DNA of 64,000 nucleotides from Kribbella rubisoli (lineage in GTDB: Bacteria > Actinomycetota > Actinomycetes > Propionibacteriales > Kribbellaceae): NCBI RefSeq assembly GCF_004217145.1, contig NZ_SHKR01000016.1:466852-530851 (forward strand), read 5' to 3'. Made by a program: the position numbers and the translations under genes. Below the pieces are notes generated by a model. It did not search any database, was not told the DNA's origin, and was given only the letters and a program-made list of their open reading frames with translations. Positions 25,858 through 35,213 of this stretch are shown here, piece by piece. Positions within the stretch are counted from its first letter, which is position 1. The number at the start of each line of letters is the position of its first letter.

Positions 25858-26692
25858 CCTCGGTCGCGATCTGTGCCAGGACGTCCTCGGAGCCGCTGTA
25901 GACGCCCTCTGCGCGTGGCCAGTGGGTGATGAGGTCGGTGAAGCCGAGGGCGGCTGCTCGGGCGGCGATCTCCTCGAAGGCTGCCGGGCTCGAGACGGCG
26001 TACTGCGCGCTGTCCATCGACAGGTAGCGGTCGAGGTGGCGGCCTTCGAGGAGGTCGTCGAGGCGGTGGCTCAGGTCGGTGAGGGACGCGAACCAGGTGT
26101 CGAGGCTCGTCTTGTCGCCGCCGGTCGTCATCCAGCCGTCGCCGTGTTTCGCGGCGAAGCGGACCGAGCGCGGGCCGTTGCCGGCCAGGATGAGCGGGAC
26201 CCGCGGTTGCTGGACGCAGCCGGGTAGCGTGCGGCCGTTGCGCGTCTCGTAGTACTCGCCCTTGAAGTCGACGCCATCGGTTGTCAGCAGGGTGTCCAGG
26301 AGCGTCACGAACTCCTCGTACCGGTCCTGGCGCTGCCGCGGAGTGAGGTCCGGGCCGCCCTGGATGGTCGCGTCCAGGCTGCCGCCGGCGCCGATCCCGC
26401 ACAGGAAACGTCCGTCGGAGACGTCGTCGATCGCGAGGATGTCGCGAGTCAACGCCAACGGGTGCCGGAAGTTCGGCGAGGTCACGAACGTGCCGAGCTT
26501 GATCCTCGAGGTCACCGTCGCTGCCGCCGTCAAAGTCGGCGTCGTCCCGAACCACGGTGAGTCCTGCAGACCGCTCCAGGTCAGGTGGTCGTAGGTCCAC
26601 GCGTGGTCGAAGCCGTACTCGTCCGCCTGCCGCCACCGCCGTGCGGCGTCCTGCCAGCGGTACTCCGGCAGGATCGCAATCCCGAAACGCAT
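25838..26692 (-). CDS. LLM class F420-dependent oxidoreductase
   Basis: A 284-aa luciferase-like barrel protein: MRFGIAILPEYRWQDAARRW, GFDHAWTYDHLTW, RIKLGTFVTSPNFRHP, FLCGIGAGG and PLILAGNGPRSVRFAAKHGD. The third such enzyme in the window. The ATG at 26692 is 10 nt after the stop of the SMP-30-like gene on the same strand, so the two probably form an operon. Cofactor F420 and substrate are not provable from the sequence. Confidence 0.88.
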   Translation of the reverse strand: MRFGIAILPEYRWQDAARRWRQADEYGFDHAWTYDHLTWSGLQDSPWFGTTPTLTAAATVTSRIKLGTFVTSPNFRHPLALTRDILAIDDVSDGRFLCGIGAGGSLDATIQGGPDLTPRQRQDRYEEFVTLLDTLLTTDGVDFKGEYYETRNGRTLPGCVQQPRVPLILAGNGPRSVRFAAKHGDGWMTTGGDKTSLDTWFASLTDLSHRLDDLLEGRHLDRYLSMDSAQYAVSSPAAFEEIAARAAALGFTDLITHWPRAEGVYSGSEDVLAQIATEVIPRLR

Positions 26693-26702
26693 GAGCGCCA
26701 GC

Positions 26703-27674
26703 CTAGGGCGTCGGGAACGTGGCCAGAGAACTGGTGCCGATGCTGCCCAGCCAGACCTTCCCGTCGCGCTCGCGGACGCCGGTCGGCATGTGGAAACCCG
26801 GATGCTTCGCACGCAGGTCGTGGACCAGCTCGCCGTTCTCGTCGTACGCCTGGATCTCGATGATGTCCGCGGCCTTCGGCTTCAGCGCGTCCGGGAGCGC
26901 CCAGACGATCTTGCGGAGGACCGGCGGCTTGGGCAGCAGGAAATCGAGTACGGCGTTGCGCGGCGAACCGACCGCGACCCAGATCAGCCCGTCCGACCCG
27001 CGCGCGATGTTGTCCGGCAGCCCCGGGATCGACGCGATCTGCACGGGCTCGGCGCCCTCGGTCGTCAGATCGAGCTTGTACAGCCCGTACGTCGCGGTCT
27101 CGGCCCAGAAGAGCGTACGGCGATCGCTGCTGAGCGCCACGCCGTTCGGGAAGGCGCGGCCGGTCGCCAAGCGGGTGACCTCGCCGTCCGGCGTACGGCG
27201 GTAGACGCTGCCGGTGGTGGAATGCTCGAGCAGGTCGGCCATCCACTCGTCGATGCCGAACCGGGTCGACGAGTCGGTGAAGTAGATCGTGCCGTCCTCG
27301 GTGACGTCGGCGTTGTTGCAGAACCGCATCGGGCGGCCGTCGATATCGGACAGCAGCGTCGCGATCCGATTGTCCTTGTCGAGGGTCAGCAGGCCGCGGT
27401 TCGCGTCGCAGATCAGGACCTTGCCGTCCGGCAGCCACTCCAGGCCGAGCGGCCGGCCGCCGGTGTCGGCGAGCGTGCTGATGGTCTTGCCGTCCGCGCT
27501 GACGCGCAGGATGCGGCCGTCGTACAGGCCGGTGAGGACGCTGCCGTCGTCGTCGATCAGCGTGTCCTCGGGACCCGCACCGGGCAAGGCAACAACGTCC
27601 ACGTCGATGTTGTTCGGGTGCCGCACCGGCGGAGCGGGCGGCGGGGTCCAGCGCAGCGGCGCGATCGACGTCAT
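26703..27674 (-). CDS. SMP-30/gluconolactonase/strictosidine synthase-like protein
   Basis: A 323-aa six-bladed beta-propeller. Propeller and calcium-site segments include EDTLIDDDGSVLTGLYDGRI, CDANRGLL, FCNNADVTEDGTIYFTDSST (strictosidine-synthase-like N-D pair), FPNGVALSSDRRTLFWAET and GLPDNIARGSDGLIWVAVGSP. This branch includes lactonases and related hydrolases. No signal peptide. It starts at the ATG at 27674 and precedes an LLM oxidoreductase by 10 nt. The pair may process one substrate (inference). Confidence 0.85.
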   Translation of the reverse strand: MTSIAPLRWTPPPAPPVRHPNNIDVDVVALPGAGPEDTLIDDDGSVLTGLYDGRILRVSADGKTISTLADTGGRPLGLEWLPDGKVLICDANRGLLTLDKDNRIATLLSDIDGRPMRFCNNADVTEDGTIYFTDSSTRFGIDEWMADLLEHSTTGSVYRRTPDGEVTRLATGRAFPNGVALSSDRRTLFWAETATYGLYKLDLTTEGAEPVQIASIPGLPDNIARGSDGLIWVAVGSPRNAVLDFLLPKPPVLRKIVWALPDALKPKAADIIEIQAYDENGELVHDLRAKHPGFHMPTGVRERDGKVWLGSIGTSSLATFPTP

Positions 27675-27720
27675 GCCGCAGACCCTAGCGCGCTGCGCCG
27701 ATCCACTCACAGAACGCCAC

Positions 27721-27749
27721 AGCCCGGATCGACTTGGTCGATCCGGGCT
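27721..27749 (-). terminator. Intrinsic terminator downstream of rbpA
   Basis: A perfect 13-bp stem, AGCCCGGATCGAC with GTCGATCCGGGCT, and a TTG loop. It lies 14 nt past the rbpA stop on the minus strand and just upstream of the SMP-30-like gene. Confidence 0.85.
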
Positions 27750-27763
27750 GAACGCAGTACTGC

Positions 27764-28123
27764 TTAGAAGATGACCTCGCCGCGGGCACGACGGGCGCGC
27801 AGCTTCTCCAGCGCTTCGTCGAGGATCTCCTGGGCCTCCTGCTCGGAGCGGCGCTCCTTCACATAGGCCAGGTGCGTCTTGTAAGGCTCGATCTTCGGCG
27901 GCGGGGGCGGGTTGTTCACATCGGTGCTGGTCGGAAGACCGCACCGCGGACAGTCCCACTCCTCCGGGATCGAGGCCTCGACCGCGAACCAGGTCGCGGT
28001 CTCATGCCCGTTCGCACAGAAGAACACGATGCGCTGCCGGGGCGCGGTGTCGCCGCGCTCCGCCTCGCCCATCGGCCCGGCACCGACCCGGCTGCCACGA
28101 ATCGCACTGCCACCACCAGCCAC
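27764..28123 (-). CDS. rbpA: RNA polymerase-binding protein RbpA
   Basis: 119 aa, the expected RbpA length. The core domain has IVFFCANGHETATWFAVEA and EEWDCPRCGLPTS, with cysteines that bind zinc in some homologues. A Pro-rich basic linker follows, then the sigma-interaction domain KTHLAYVKERRSEQEAQEIL. RbpA binds sigma-A-type factors and stabilises the open promoter complex, an actinobacterial trait. It starts with a GTG at 28123, 13 nt after the secG stop, so it may be the last gene of the glycolysis/secG transcript. Confidence 0.95.
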   Translation of the reverse strand: MAGGGSAIRGSRVGAGPMGEAERGDTAPRQRIVFFCANGHETATWFAVEASIPEEWDCPRCGLPTSTDVNNPPPPPKIEPYKTHLAYVKERRSEQEAQEILDEALEKLRARRARGEVIF

Positions 28124-28136
28124 GGGAACCGACCCC

Positions 28137-28370
28137 TCAGCCGAGCTTGTAGAGCAGGCCGACCGCGACGATGCTGGCGAACCAGATCAGACCGACACCG
28201 ATCGTGATCCGGTCCAGGTTCCGCTCCGCGACCGACGAGCCGCCCAGGCTGGACGACACACCGCCACCGAACAGGTCCGAGAGGCCGCCGCCGCGGCCTT
28301 TGTGCAGCAGTACGAGCAGCGTGAGGAACAGGCTGCAGACGATCACGACGATCGAGAAAGCGAGAATCAC
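28137..28370 (-). CDS. secG: Preprotein translocase subunit SecG
   Basis: A 77-aa membrane protein with two transmembrane helices (residues 3-22 and 57-74). The conserved inter-helix segment is LLHKGRGGGLSDLFGGGVSS, followed by the ERNLDRIT segment. SecG associates with SecYE in the inner membrane. The GTG at 28370 overlaps the tpiA stop as GTGA, showing translational coupling; this decides the start. Confidence 0.94.
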   Translation of the reverse strand: MILAFSIVVIVCSLFLTLLVLLHKGRGGGLSDLFGGGVSSSLGGSSVAERNLDRITIGVGLIWFASIVAVGLLYKLG

Positions 28371-29173
28371 GAGGAGTAGCCTAACTGAAGGTCCAGGTAA
28401 CGGCAGATGCCGGCGAACTCGTCCGCCTGAAGGCTCGCACCTCCGACCAGGCAGCCGTCGACATCCGGTTGGGCCATGATGCCACCTGCACTGGCCATCT
28501 TCACCGATCCACCGTAAAGAATCCGTACCGAGTCGGCGACCGAGGGTGAGATCGACTCCTCGATCCGGCCCCGGATCGCAGCGATGACCTCCTGTGCGTC
28601 CTCCGGGGTCGCCACCTCGCCGGTGCCGATCGCCCAGACCGGCTCGTAGGCGATGACGAGCTTGCGGACGTCGTCCTGCTTGAGTCCGGCCAGCGCGGCG
28701 TCGATCTGACCCACGCAGTGGTCGACGTGACCGTTGGCCTGGCGGATCTCCAGGCCCTCGCCGACGCACACGATCGGGATCAGCCCGGCCTCGAGCGCCT
28801 TCGCGGTCTTGGCGTTGACCAGCTCGTCGGTCTCGTGGTGGTACTGCCGGCGCTCGGAGTGGCCGGTCAGCACGTACGTGCAGCCGAGCTTGGTGAGCAT
28901 CGCCGCCGAGATCTCGCCGGTGTACGCGCCGGCGTCGTGCGTGGACACGTCCTGGGCGCCGTACTTGATCTTCATCCGGTCGCCGTCGACCAGCGTCTGC
29001 ACGCTGCGGATGTCGGTGAACGGCGGCAGCACGGCCACCTCGACCCGCTCGAAGTCGTGCTTCTTGTCCTGCAGCGTCCACGACAGCTTCTGCAGCAGGT
29101 GCACGGCCTCGACGTGGTTGAGGTTCATCTTCCAGTTGCCCGCCATCAACGGCGTACGGGCATCGTCTGCCAT
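28367..29173 (-). CDS. tpiA: Triosephosphate isomerase
   Basis: 268 aa. It interconverts dihydroxyacetone phosphate and glyceraldehyde 3-phosphate in glycolysis. Active-site residues are Lys in AGNWKMN, His in LTGHSERR and Glu in AYEPVWAIGTG, with the phosphate-binding loop ILYGGSVK. It starts 5 nt after the pgk stop and overlaps secG. Length and motifs are complete. Confidence 0.97.
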   Translation of the reverse strand: MADDARTPLMAGNWKMNLNHVEAVHLLQKLSWTLQDKKHDFERVEVAVLPPFTDIRSVQTLVDGDRMKIKYGAQDVSTHDAGAYTGEISAAMLTKLGCTYVLTGHSERRQYHHETDELVNAKTAKALEAGLIPIVCVGEGLEIRQANGHVDHCVGQIDAALAGLKQDDVRKLVIAYEPVWAIGTGEVATPEDAQEVIAAIRGRIEESISPSVADSVRILYGGSVKMASAGGIMAQPDVDGCLVGGASLQADEFAGICRYLDLQLGYSS

Positions 29174-29178
29174 GGTGC

Positions 29179-30372
29179 TCAGCCCTCTTCCAGTACGGCG
29201 AGTCCCGGGAGCTCCTTGCCCTCCAGGTACTCGAGGGATGCGCCGCCACCGGTGGAGATGTGGCCGAACGCATCGTCGGCGAAGCCTAGCTGGCGTACGG
29301 CGGCCGCGGAGTCACCGCCGCCGACGACACTCAGGCCGTCCACCTCGGTCAACGCCTGCGCGACGGCCTTCGTTCCGCCCGCGAACGCGGCCATCTCGAA
29401 GACACCCATCGGACCGTTCCAGAACACGGTCTTCGCGCCGGCGACCTCGGCCGCGAACGCCTTGCCGGAGTCCGGACCGATGTCCAGGCCGAGCTGGTCG
29501 GCCGGGATCGCGTCGGCCGCGACCACGGTGGCCGGCGAGTCGCCCTTGAACTCGGGCGCGACCACGATGTCGGTCGGCAGCACGATCTTGTCGCCGGCGT
29601 CCTTCAGGTAACCGCGGACGATGTCCAGCTGGTCTTCCTCGAGCAGGCTCTTGCCGACCTCGTGGCCCTGCGCCTTCAGGAACGTGAAGACCATGGCGCC
29701 GCCGATCAGCAGCTTGTCGGCCTTGGCCAGCAGGTTGTCGATCACCGCGAGCTTGTCCGACACCTTCGCGCCGCCCAGCACGACGACGTACGGACGGGCC
29801 GGGTCCTCGGTCAGCTTCTTCAGCACCTCGACCTCGGCGAGCACCAGGCCGCCGGCCGCGTGCGGGAGCTTGCGGGCCACGTCGTACACGCTGGCCTGCT
29901 TGCGGTGCACGACACCGAAGCCGTCGCTGACGAAAACGTCGGCCAGCGCCGCCAGCTCGTCGGCCAGCTCGCCGCGCTGCGCCTCGTCCTTGCTCTCCTC
30001 GCGCGGGTCGTACCGCACGTTCTCGAGCAGCAGAACCTCGCCCTCGTCCAGCTCCTGGACCGCTTCCTGGGCGCTCTCGCCGGTGACGTCGGTCGCGAAG
30101 TGCACGGTGATGCCCTCGGGCTGCAGCAGCTCACCAAGCCGCTTGGCCACCGGGGCCAGCGTGTACGCCGGGTTGGGCTCGCCCTTCGGACGGCCGAGGT
30201 GCGCGGTGACGATCACCTTCGCGCCGGCCTTGGCGAGCTTGATCAGGGTCGGCAGCGAGGCGCGGATCCGGCCGTCGTCGCCGATCACCTCGTCCTTGAT
30301 CGGCACGTTCAGGTCGGACCGGACCAGCACCCGCTGGCCCGCCAGGTCGCCGAGATCTTCGATGGTCTTCAC
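29179..30372 (-). CDS. pgk: Phosphoglycerate kinase
   Basis: 397 aa. It transfers phosphate between 1,3-bisphosphoglycerate and ADP. The N-terminal signature is VLVRSDLNVPIKD, substrate-binding HLGRPKG, hinge/nucleotide residues in GNGPMGVFE-like WNGPMGVFEMAAF, and the C-terminal GGGDSAAAVRQLG and ISTGGGASLEYLEGK. It starts with a GTG at 30372, 103 nt downstream of the gap stop; the two are probably co-transcribed, with a weak hairpin between. Confidence 0.97.
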   Translation of the reverse strand: MKTIEDLGDLAGQRVLVRSDLNVPIKDEVIGDDGRIRASLPTLIKLAKAGAKVIVTAHLGRPKGEPNPAYTLAPVAKRLGELLQPEGITVHFATDVTGESAQEAVQELDEGEVLLLENVRYDPREESKDEAQRGELADELAALADVFVSDGFGVVHRKQASVYDVARKLPHAAGGLVLAEVEVLKKLTEDPARPYVVVLGGAKVSDKLAVIDNLLAKADKLLIGGAMVFTFLKAQGHEVGKSLLEEDQLDIVRGYLKDAGDKIVLPTDIVVAPEFKGDSPATVVAADAIPADQLGLDIGPDSGKAFAAEVAGAKTVFWNGPMGVFEMAAFAGGTKAVAQALTEVDGLSVVGGGDSAAAVRQLGFADDAFGHISTGGGASLEYLEGKELPGLAVLEEG

Positions 30373-30397
30373 AGTTCAGCTTTCTCGGGTGAACGAG

Positions 30398-30436
30398 CTT
30401 GCGTCCGAAGAAGCACCAGGGCTCTCCGGACGCAAG
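30398..30436 (-). other. Hairpin between gap and pgk
   Basis: CTTGCGTCCG (30398-30407) pairs exactly with CGGACGCAAG (30427-30436) across a 19-nt loop. It lies in the 103-nt gap between gap and pgk. With a large loop and no U tract it is more likely an mRNA-processing or stability element than a terminator. Confidence 0.35.
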
Positions 30437-30475
30437 CGGGGGAACATCAGAGTTGTGTCAGCGGTGTGCGAGCCG

Positions 30476-31483
<1,008 letters not shown>

Positions 31484-31533
31484 GGGACTACGTCTCCTCA
31501 GATCTGGCGTTCGAGCACTGCCCTACAGCCCGA

Positions 31534-31561
31534 ACATTAGCCCAACAGCCCACCTGGCCAA
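31534..31561 (-). promoter_or_regulatory. Putative promoter of gap
   Basis: On the minus strand, TTGGCC (31561-31556) is a -35-like box. After 16 nt comes TAATGT (31539-31534), a good -10. It predicts a leader of about 45 nt before the gap start at 31483. Confidence 0.4.
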
Positions 31562-31630
31562 CTGGTAGCGTCCACATCAGACCACCATGACCCGCGAGTA
31601 GCCGTCCGAGCAGACCACCACGACGTGCAA

Positions 31631-31655
31631 CTGCCCCGGAAACCTTCCGGGGCAG
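31631..31655 (-). terminator. Hairpin terminator between gap and the upstream gene
   Basis: A perfect 11-bp stem, CTGCCCCGGAA with TTCCGGGGCAG, and loop ACC. It is 32 nt past the stop of the 129-aa hypothetical gene on the minus strand and upstream of the gap promoter, separating the two transcripts. Confidence 0.75.
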
Positions 31656-31687
31656 CCTGTTGAATACCAGTTGACCAGCTGGTGACG

Positions 31688-32077
31688 TCAATACCCGAGG
31701 GCAGGACCCGTCGCGCGCGCCGGCGAAGGACCGCCGACCGACTCCTTCGCACCGTCGGCGCTCGCGGCCGGCGGCGCACTCCCGGCGGGTGCGTGCCCGG
31801 TGTTCAACAGCTTGGCCGCCAACGCCGCATCCCCCGGCGCACCGATCGCCAGCGCCGCCTTCACACCATCGAGCCGACCGGGCTGGTCGGCCTGGAACCC
31901 GTCGTCCGGCCAGTTCGCCCCAGCCGTCTCCGGGTCGGCGACCATCTTGTTCTGCTGCTCCTGCTGTTTGCGGTACTCCTCCAGAGCCCGCTGCCGTTCC
32001 ATCTCCCGGACGGCGTTCTCGGTCCGGACGCGCTCCAACTCGTCGCGCGCCCTTGCCTCATCCTCTGCAGTACCCAT
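31688..32077 (-). CDS. Hypothetical protein with N-terminal coiled coil
   Basis: 129 aa, no family recognised. Residues 1-45 are a charged helix (EDEARARDELERVRTENAVR and on) predicted to be a coiled coil. A middle segment with GANWPDDGFQADQPGRLDGV follows, and the C-terminal 40 residues are Ala/Gly/Pro-rich and probably disordered. No signal peptide or membrane helix. It lies between whiA and gap on the same strand and ends before a terminator. I chose the ATG at 32077. Confidence 0.65.
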   Translation of the reverse strand: MGTAEDEARARDELERVRTENAVREMERQRALEEYRKQQEQQNKMVADPETAGANWPDDGFQADQPGRLDGVKAALAIGAPGDAALAAKLLNTGHAPAGSAPPAASADGAKESVGGPSPARATGPALGY

Positions 32078-32154
32078 CGGTCTCCGATCGTCGTGGTGCG
32101 ACGATGCAACCAGAGGGGCAAGCGGTGGACAGGTCGTTTCAGATAACGATCCGG

Positions 32155-33138
32155 TCAGGCCGGGTCGAGCATTTCCGGGGTCAGGTTGGCCTCGGTGTTG
32201 GGTACGCCGAGGTCGGAGGCGCGCTTGTCGGCCATGGCGAGCAGGCGGCGGATGCGGCCGGCTACAGCGTCCTTGGTGAGGGCCGGCTCGTGGAGCTGGC
32301 CGAGCTCTTCGAGGCTTGCCTGCTTGTGCTCCAGGCGCAGCTTGCCCGCGACCTGCAGGTGATCGGGCACGTCGTCGCCGAGGATCTCCAGCGCCCGCTC
32401 GACGCGCGCGCCGGCCGCCACCGCAGCGCGGGCGGAGCGGCGCAGGTTTGCGTCGTCGAAGTTCGCCAGCCGGTTCGCCGTCGCGCGGACCTCGCGCCGC
32501 ATCCGGCGCTCCTCCCACGCCAGCACGGACTCGTGCGCACCCAGCCGGGTGAGCAGCGCGCCGATGGCGTCACCGTCGCGGATCACGACGCGGTCGACGT
32601 TTCGCACCTCGCGAGCCTTCGAGCCAATGCCAAGTCGCCGAGCCGCACCGACCAACGCCAGCGCCGCTTCCGGACCAGGGCACGTCACCTCGAGCGACGA
32701 CGACCGGCCGGGCTCGGTCAGCGAGCCGTGCGCGAGGAATGCACCCCGCCAAGCAGCAACGGCGTCACACGACGCACCGGACACGACCGCCGGCGGAAGA
32801 CCGCGCACCGGCCGGCCACGGTTGTCCACCAGACCGGTCTGCCGCGCCAACGCGTCGCCGTCGCGGACCACGCGGACGACGTACTTCGTCTGCTTGCGGA
32901 TGCCGGACGGGGAAATGACCACCACGTCCGACGGGTGCCCGAAGATCTCCGCGATGTCCTTGCGCAGCCGCCGGGCCGCGGCGCCGCTGTCGAGCTCGGC
33001 CTCCACGACGATCCGTCCGGACACCAGGTGCAGCCCGCCCGCGAACCGCAGGATCGACGAGACCTCGGCCTTGCGGCAACACGGTTTCGTCACCTGAATA
33101 CTGGTCAGCTCGGACTTCACCTGTGCTGTCATCGCCAT
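32155..33138 (-). CDS. whiA: Sporulation regulator WhiA
   Basis: A 327-aa DNA-binding protein: an N-terminal degenerate LAGLIDADG homing-endonuclease-like domain and a C-terminal helix-turn-helix. Diagnostic segments are TAQVKSELTSI, CCRKAEVSSILRFAGGLHL, CDAVAAWRGAFLAHGSLTEP, RRLGIGSKAREVRN and NLRRSARAAVAAGARVERAL. In Streptomyces WhiA works with WhiB to start sporulation septation. The ATG at 33138 is preferred because GGGAGG lies 9 nt before it; earlier in-frame starts lack spacing. Normally adjacent to yvcK, here separated by a two-gene insertion. Confidence 0.95.
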   Translation of the reverse strand: MAMTAQVKSELTSIQVTKPCCRKAEVSSILRFAGGLHLVSGRIVVEAELDSGAAARRLRKDIAEIFGHPSDVVVISPSGIRKQTKYVVRVVRDGDALARQTGLVDNRGRPVRGLPPAVVSGASCDAVAAWRGAFLAHGSLTEPGRSSSLEVTCPGPEAALALVGAARRLGIGSKAREVRNVDRVVIRDGDAIGALLTRLGAHESVLAWEERRMRREVRATANRLANFDDANLRRSARAAVAAGARVERALEILGDDVPDHLQVAGKLRLEHKQASLEELGQLHEPALTKDAVAGRIRRLLAMADKRASDLGVPNTEANLTPEMLDPA

Positions 33139-33211
33139 GAAGGCCATCCTCCCACCCATGTCAAAGACCCTTGGACCACCAACGGCATCGAGCGCCCGCG
33201 GTTACGGCCTC

Positions 33212-33240
33212 TGCAACCTTCGGGCAGGTTGATCGCGTTA
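33212..33240 (+). promoter_or_regulatory. Putative ECF-type autoregulatory promoter
   Basis: TGCAACC (33212-33218) resembles an ECF -35 with the AAC core. After 17 nt comes CGTTA (33236-33240), an ECF-like -10. It would start transcription about 20 nt before the ATG of the sigma factor gene. Inferred from general ECF promoter form. Confidence 0.45.
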
Positions 33241-33267
33241 CCCCGGCGACATTGTGAGAGGAGGCGC

Positions 33268-33774
33268 ATGAAGGCATCGGATGAAGCCGAGTTCACCGAG
33301 TTCGCCGCCGCCATGATCCGGCGGCTGCGGCGTACGGCGTACCTGATGTGCGGCGACTGGCACCGCGCCGAGGACGCCGCGCAGGACGCGTTGGTCAAGG
33401 TCTACCGCCGCTGGAACCGGATCGACCGCACGCATGGCCTCAACAGCTACGCCCACCAGTGCTTGGTCACGTCGGTCTTCGACCAGTCCCGCAAGCCGTG
33501 GCGGCGCGAGCGACTCGTCGACGCCGACGATCGTGCCGGCGTACTCGCGGACCCCGCCGGCTCGATCGACGACCGGATGTTCGTCGTCGAGGCCCTGGCC
33601 GCGCTGCCGCCGAGCCAACGCGCGTGCGTCGTACTGCGCCACTACGGCGATCTCAGCCTCGAACAGACCGCCGCCGTCCTGGGGATCGGCGTCGGCGGCG
33701 TGAAGAGCCAGACCTCCCGAGCCCTCACCCGCCTCCGCGAACTTCTCGACCAGACCGAAAGGAGCGCCCCGTGA
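33268..33774 (+). CDS. SigE-family ECF RNA polymerase sigma factor
   Basis: 168 aa. Region 2 is EFAAAMIRRLRRTAYLMCGD followed by WHRAEDAAQDALVKVYRRW. Region 4 is ALAALPPSQRACVVLRHYGD with LSLEQTAAVLGIGVGGVKSQ as the DNA-recognition HTH. This matches the actinobacterial SigE-like ECF group (SigE70-type). The ATG at 33268 follows GAGAGGAGG. Its stop overlaps the next gene's GTG start (GTGA), so the downstream membrane protein is translationally coupled and is probably its regulator. Confidence 0.92.
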   Translation: MKASDEAEFTEFAAAMIRRLRRTAYLMCGDWHRAEDAAQDALVKVYRRWNRIDRTHGLNSYAHQCLVTSVFDQSRKPWRRERLVDADDRAGVLADPAGSIDDRMFVVEALAALPPSQRACVVLRHYGDLSLEQTAAVLGIGVGGVKSQTSRALTRLRELLDQTERSAP

Positions 33775-35213
33775 ACAACGACATCGAACACCTGCTGGCG
33801 ACGGCCGCCGACGACACCGACCGGCCGCTGAACACCGACGTCGACCACCTGCTGATCCGGGCCCGGCGCTCGGTCCGCCGGACCCGCATCGCGACCGCCT
33901 CCACCGCGGTCCTCACCACGGCGGCCATCATCGGCGGCATCGCCACCTGGTCAGCGACCCGCGACGAGAGCGCCGGCCCGGCAGGCAGGCCGACGGGCCA
34001 GACCATCACGATCGACGTCAAGACCGGCCGCATCGTCGACAACGAGACCGGCAAGACGGTCGTACCGGCGCCGCCGGTGAGTCCGTTGGCCGACGCCGAG
34101 GTCCTGCGCCGATGCTCGGAGTACGACTTGGCCTACGCACGGCTGATCGACAGCGAGCACAAGACCGCCGACAAGGCCGGTCCGGTCAACGGACGGTGGA
34201 AGGTCGTCGTGAAGAGCGGCGATCAGTCCGTGCTGAACGCCCTGCTCCTGTCACCGGACCAGTCCGTCGTAGCGACGTGCACCATGGACGGTCCGGCCAA
34301 GCCGGAGAGCATGGGGCGCACCAGCCCGGCAACTGTCGCGGCGAGGAGTCAGTACCGGAGTCCGCTGTCCGTGCGGGACGGGTTCCGGGTTCCGGCGCCC
34401 GGTGTGGCTCGCGTGCTGATCGACATCGAGGGCGAAAGCAACCCGCGTGAGGCCCTGGTCGGATCGGATGGATTCGTCACGCTCGGCCACCCCGGCAAGG
34501 ACGACAAGCTGATCACGCTGGATCGGATCCGGGGCTACGACGCCGCCGGCAAGAAGGTGTACGACCAGACGCCCAAGCCGTTCACGGCGCCGGCCCGGAC
34601 CGTCGATCCGGCGGTGACCGTCAAGACCGCGCAAGCGATCACGCCGGTGGTCGTGCTCACCAAGGAGCCCGGGACCGGCAGGCCGCTCATCGCCGCGCCG
34701 CCCGTCAGTCCGCTCACCGACGAGCAGGTCACCACCCGGTGCGAAGGCGTCGACGAGATCTACTTCAAGGATCTCGACAAGGGCGGCGTGAACACCGACG
34801 ACGCGGTGATCAAGGCTGCCGGACCGATCTCGCGGGCGTGGCAGGTGGCGCTCAAGACCGGCACCGGGGACAAGCTGACCGCGGTACTGATCTCGCCGGA
34901 CAAGCGCGTGTACGCCTGGTGTCACATGCTGACGCCGACGGCCAAGGGCGCCTACGACTACACCCGCGGCGCGGTCCAGGCCGACGGGAGGTTCGCGAAG
35001 TCGCCGGACTTCGCGATGGTTCCCGACGGGGTCGCACAGATCGTCGTCGACCTGCCGACCGGCCCGACGCGTGCACTGATCTCGAACGGCTACTTCATCT
35101 GGGGCCTGACCGGCGGGAACTCGGGCGTCAAGAGCGTCCAGGTGCATGGGTACGACGCCCAGGGCAAGCAGGTCTACAACCAGCCGATGGACCTGGACGT
35201 CGACTTCGACTAG
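33771..35213 (+). CDS. Membrane-anchored protein with duplicated extracellular domain, possible anti-sigma factor
   Basis: 480 aa, no named family recognised. Residues 1-38 are a charged cytoplasmic segment (DIEHLLATAADDTDRPLNTD). One membrane helix lies at about 42-60 (STAVLTTAAIIGGIATW). The rest is extracellular and consists of two homologous repeats (~99-290 and ~308-480). Each starts APPVSPL, has a Cys in RCSE/RCEG and a second in TCTM/WCHM, and ends GYDAAGKKVYDQ/GYDAQGKQVYNQ. The GTG start overlaps the sigma factor stop, which argues for an anti-sigma role. Stop overlaps yvcK stop in CTAG. Confidence 0.75.
   Translation: MNNDIEHLLATAADDTDRPLNTDVDHLLIRARRSVRRTRIATASTAVLTTAAIIGGIATWSATRDESAGPAGRPTGQTITIDVKTGRIVDNETGKTVVPAPPVSPLADAEVLRRCSEYDLAYARLIDSEHKTADKAGPVNGRWKVVVKSGDQSVLNALLLSPDQSVVATCTMDGPAKPESMGRTSPATVAARSQYRSPLSVRDGFRVPAPGVARVLIDIEGESNPREALVGSDGFVTLGHPGKDDKLITLDRIRGYDAAGKKVYDQTPKPFTAPARTVDPAVTVKTAQAITPVVVLTKEPGTGRPLIAAPPVSPLTDEQVTTRCEGVDEIYFKDLDKGGVNTDDAVIKAAGPISRAWQVALKTGTGDKLTAVLISPDKRVYAWCHMLTPTAKGAYDYTRGAVQADGRFAKSPDFAMVPDGVAQIVVDLPTGPTRALISNGYFIWGLTGGNSGVKSVQVHGYDAQGKQVYNQPMDLDVDFD

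Noticed and set aside
31789..33774. Single 661-residue plus-strand protein including the sigma factor
   Set aside because: Only the part from the ATG at 33268, with a strong ribosome binding site, is homologous to sigma factors; the rest is antisense to whiA.
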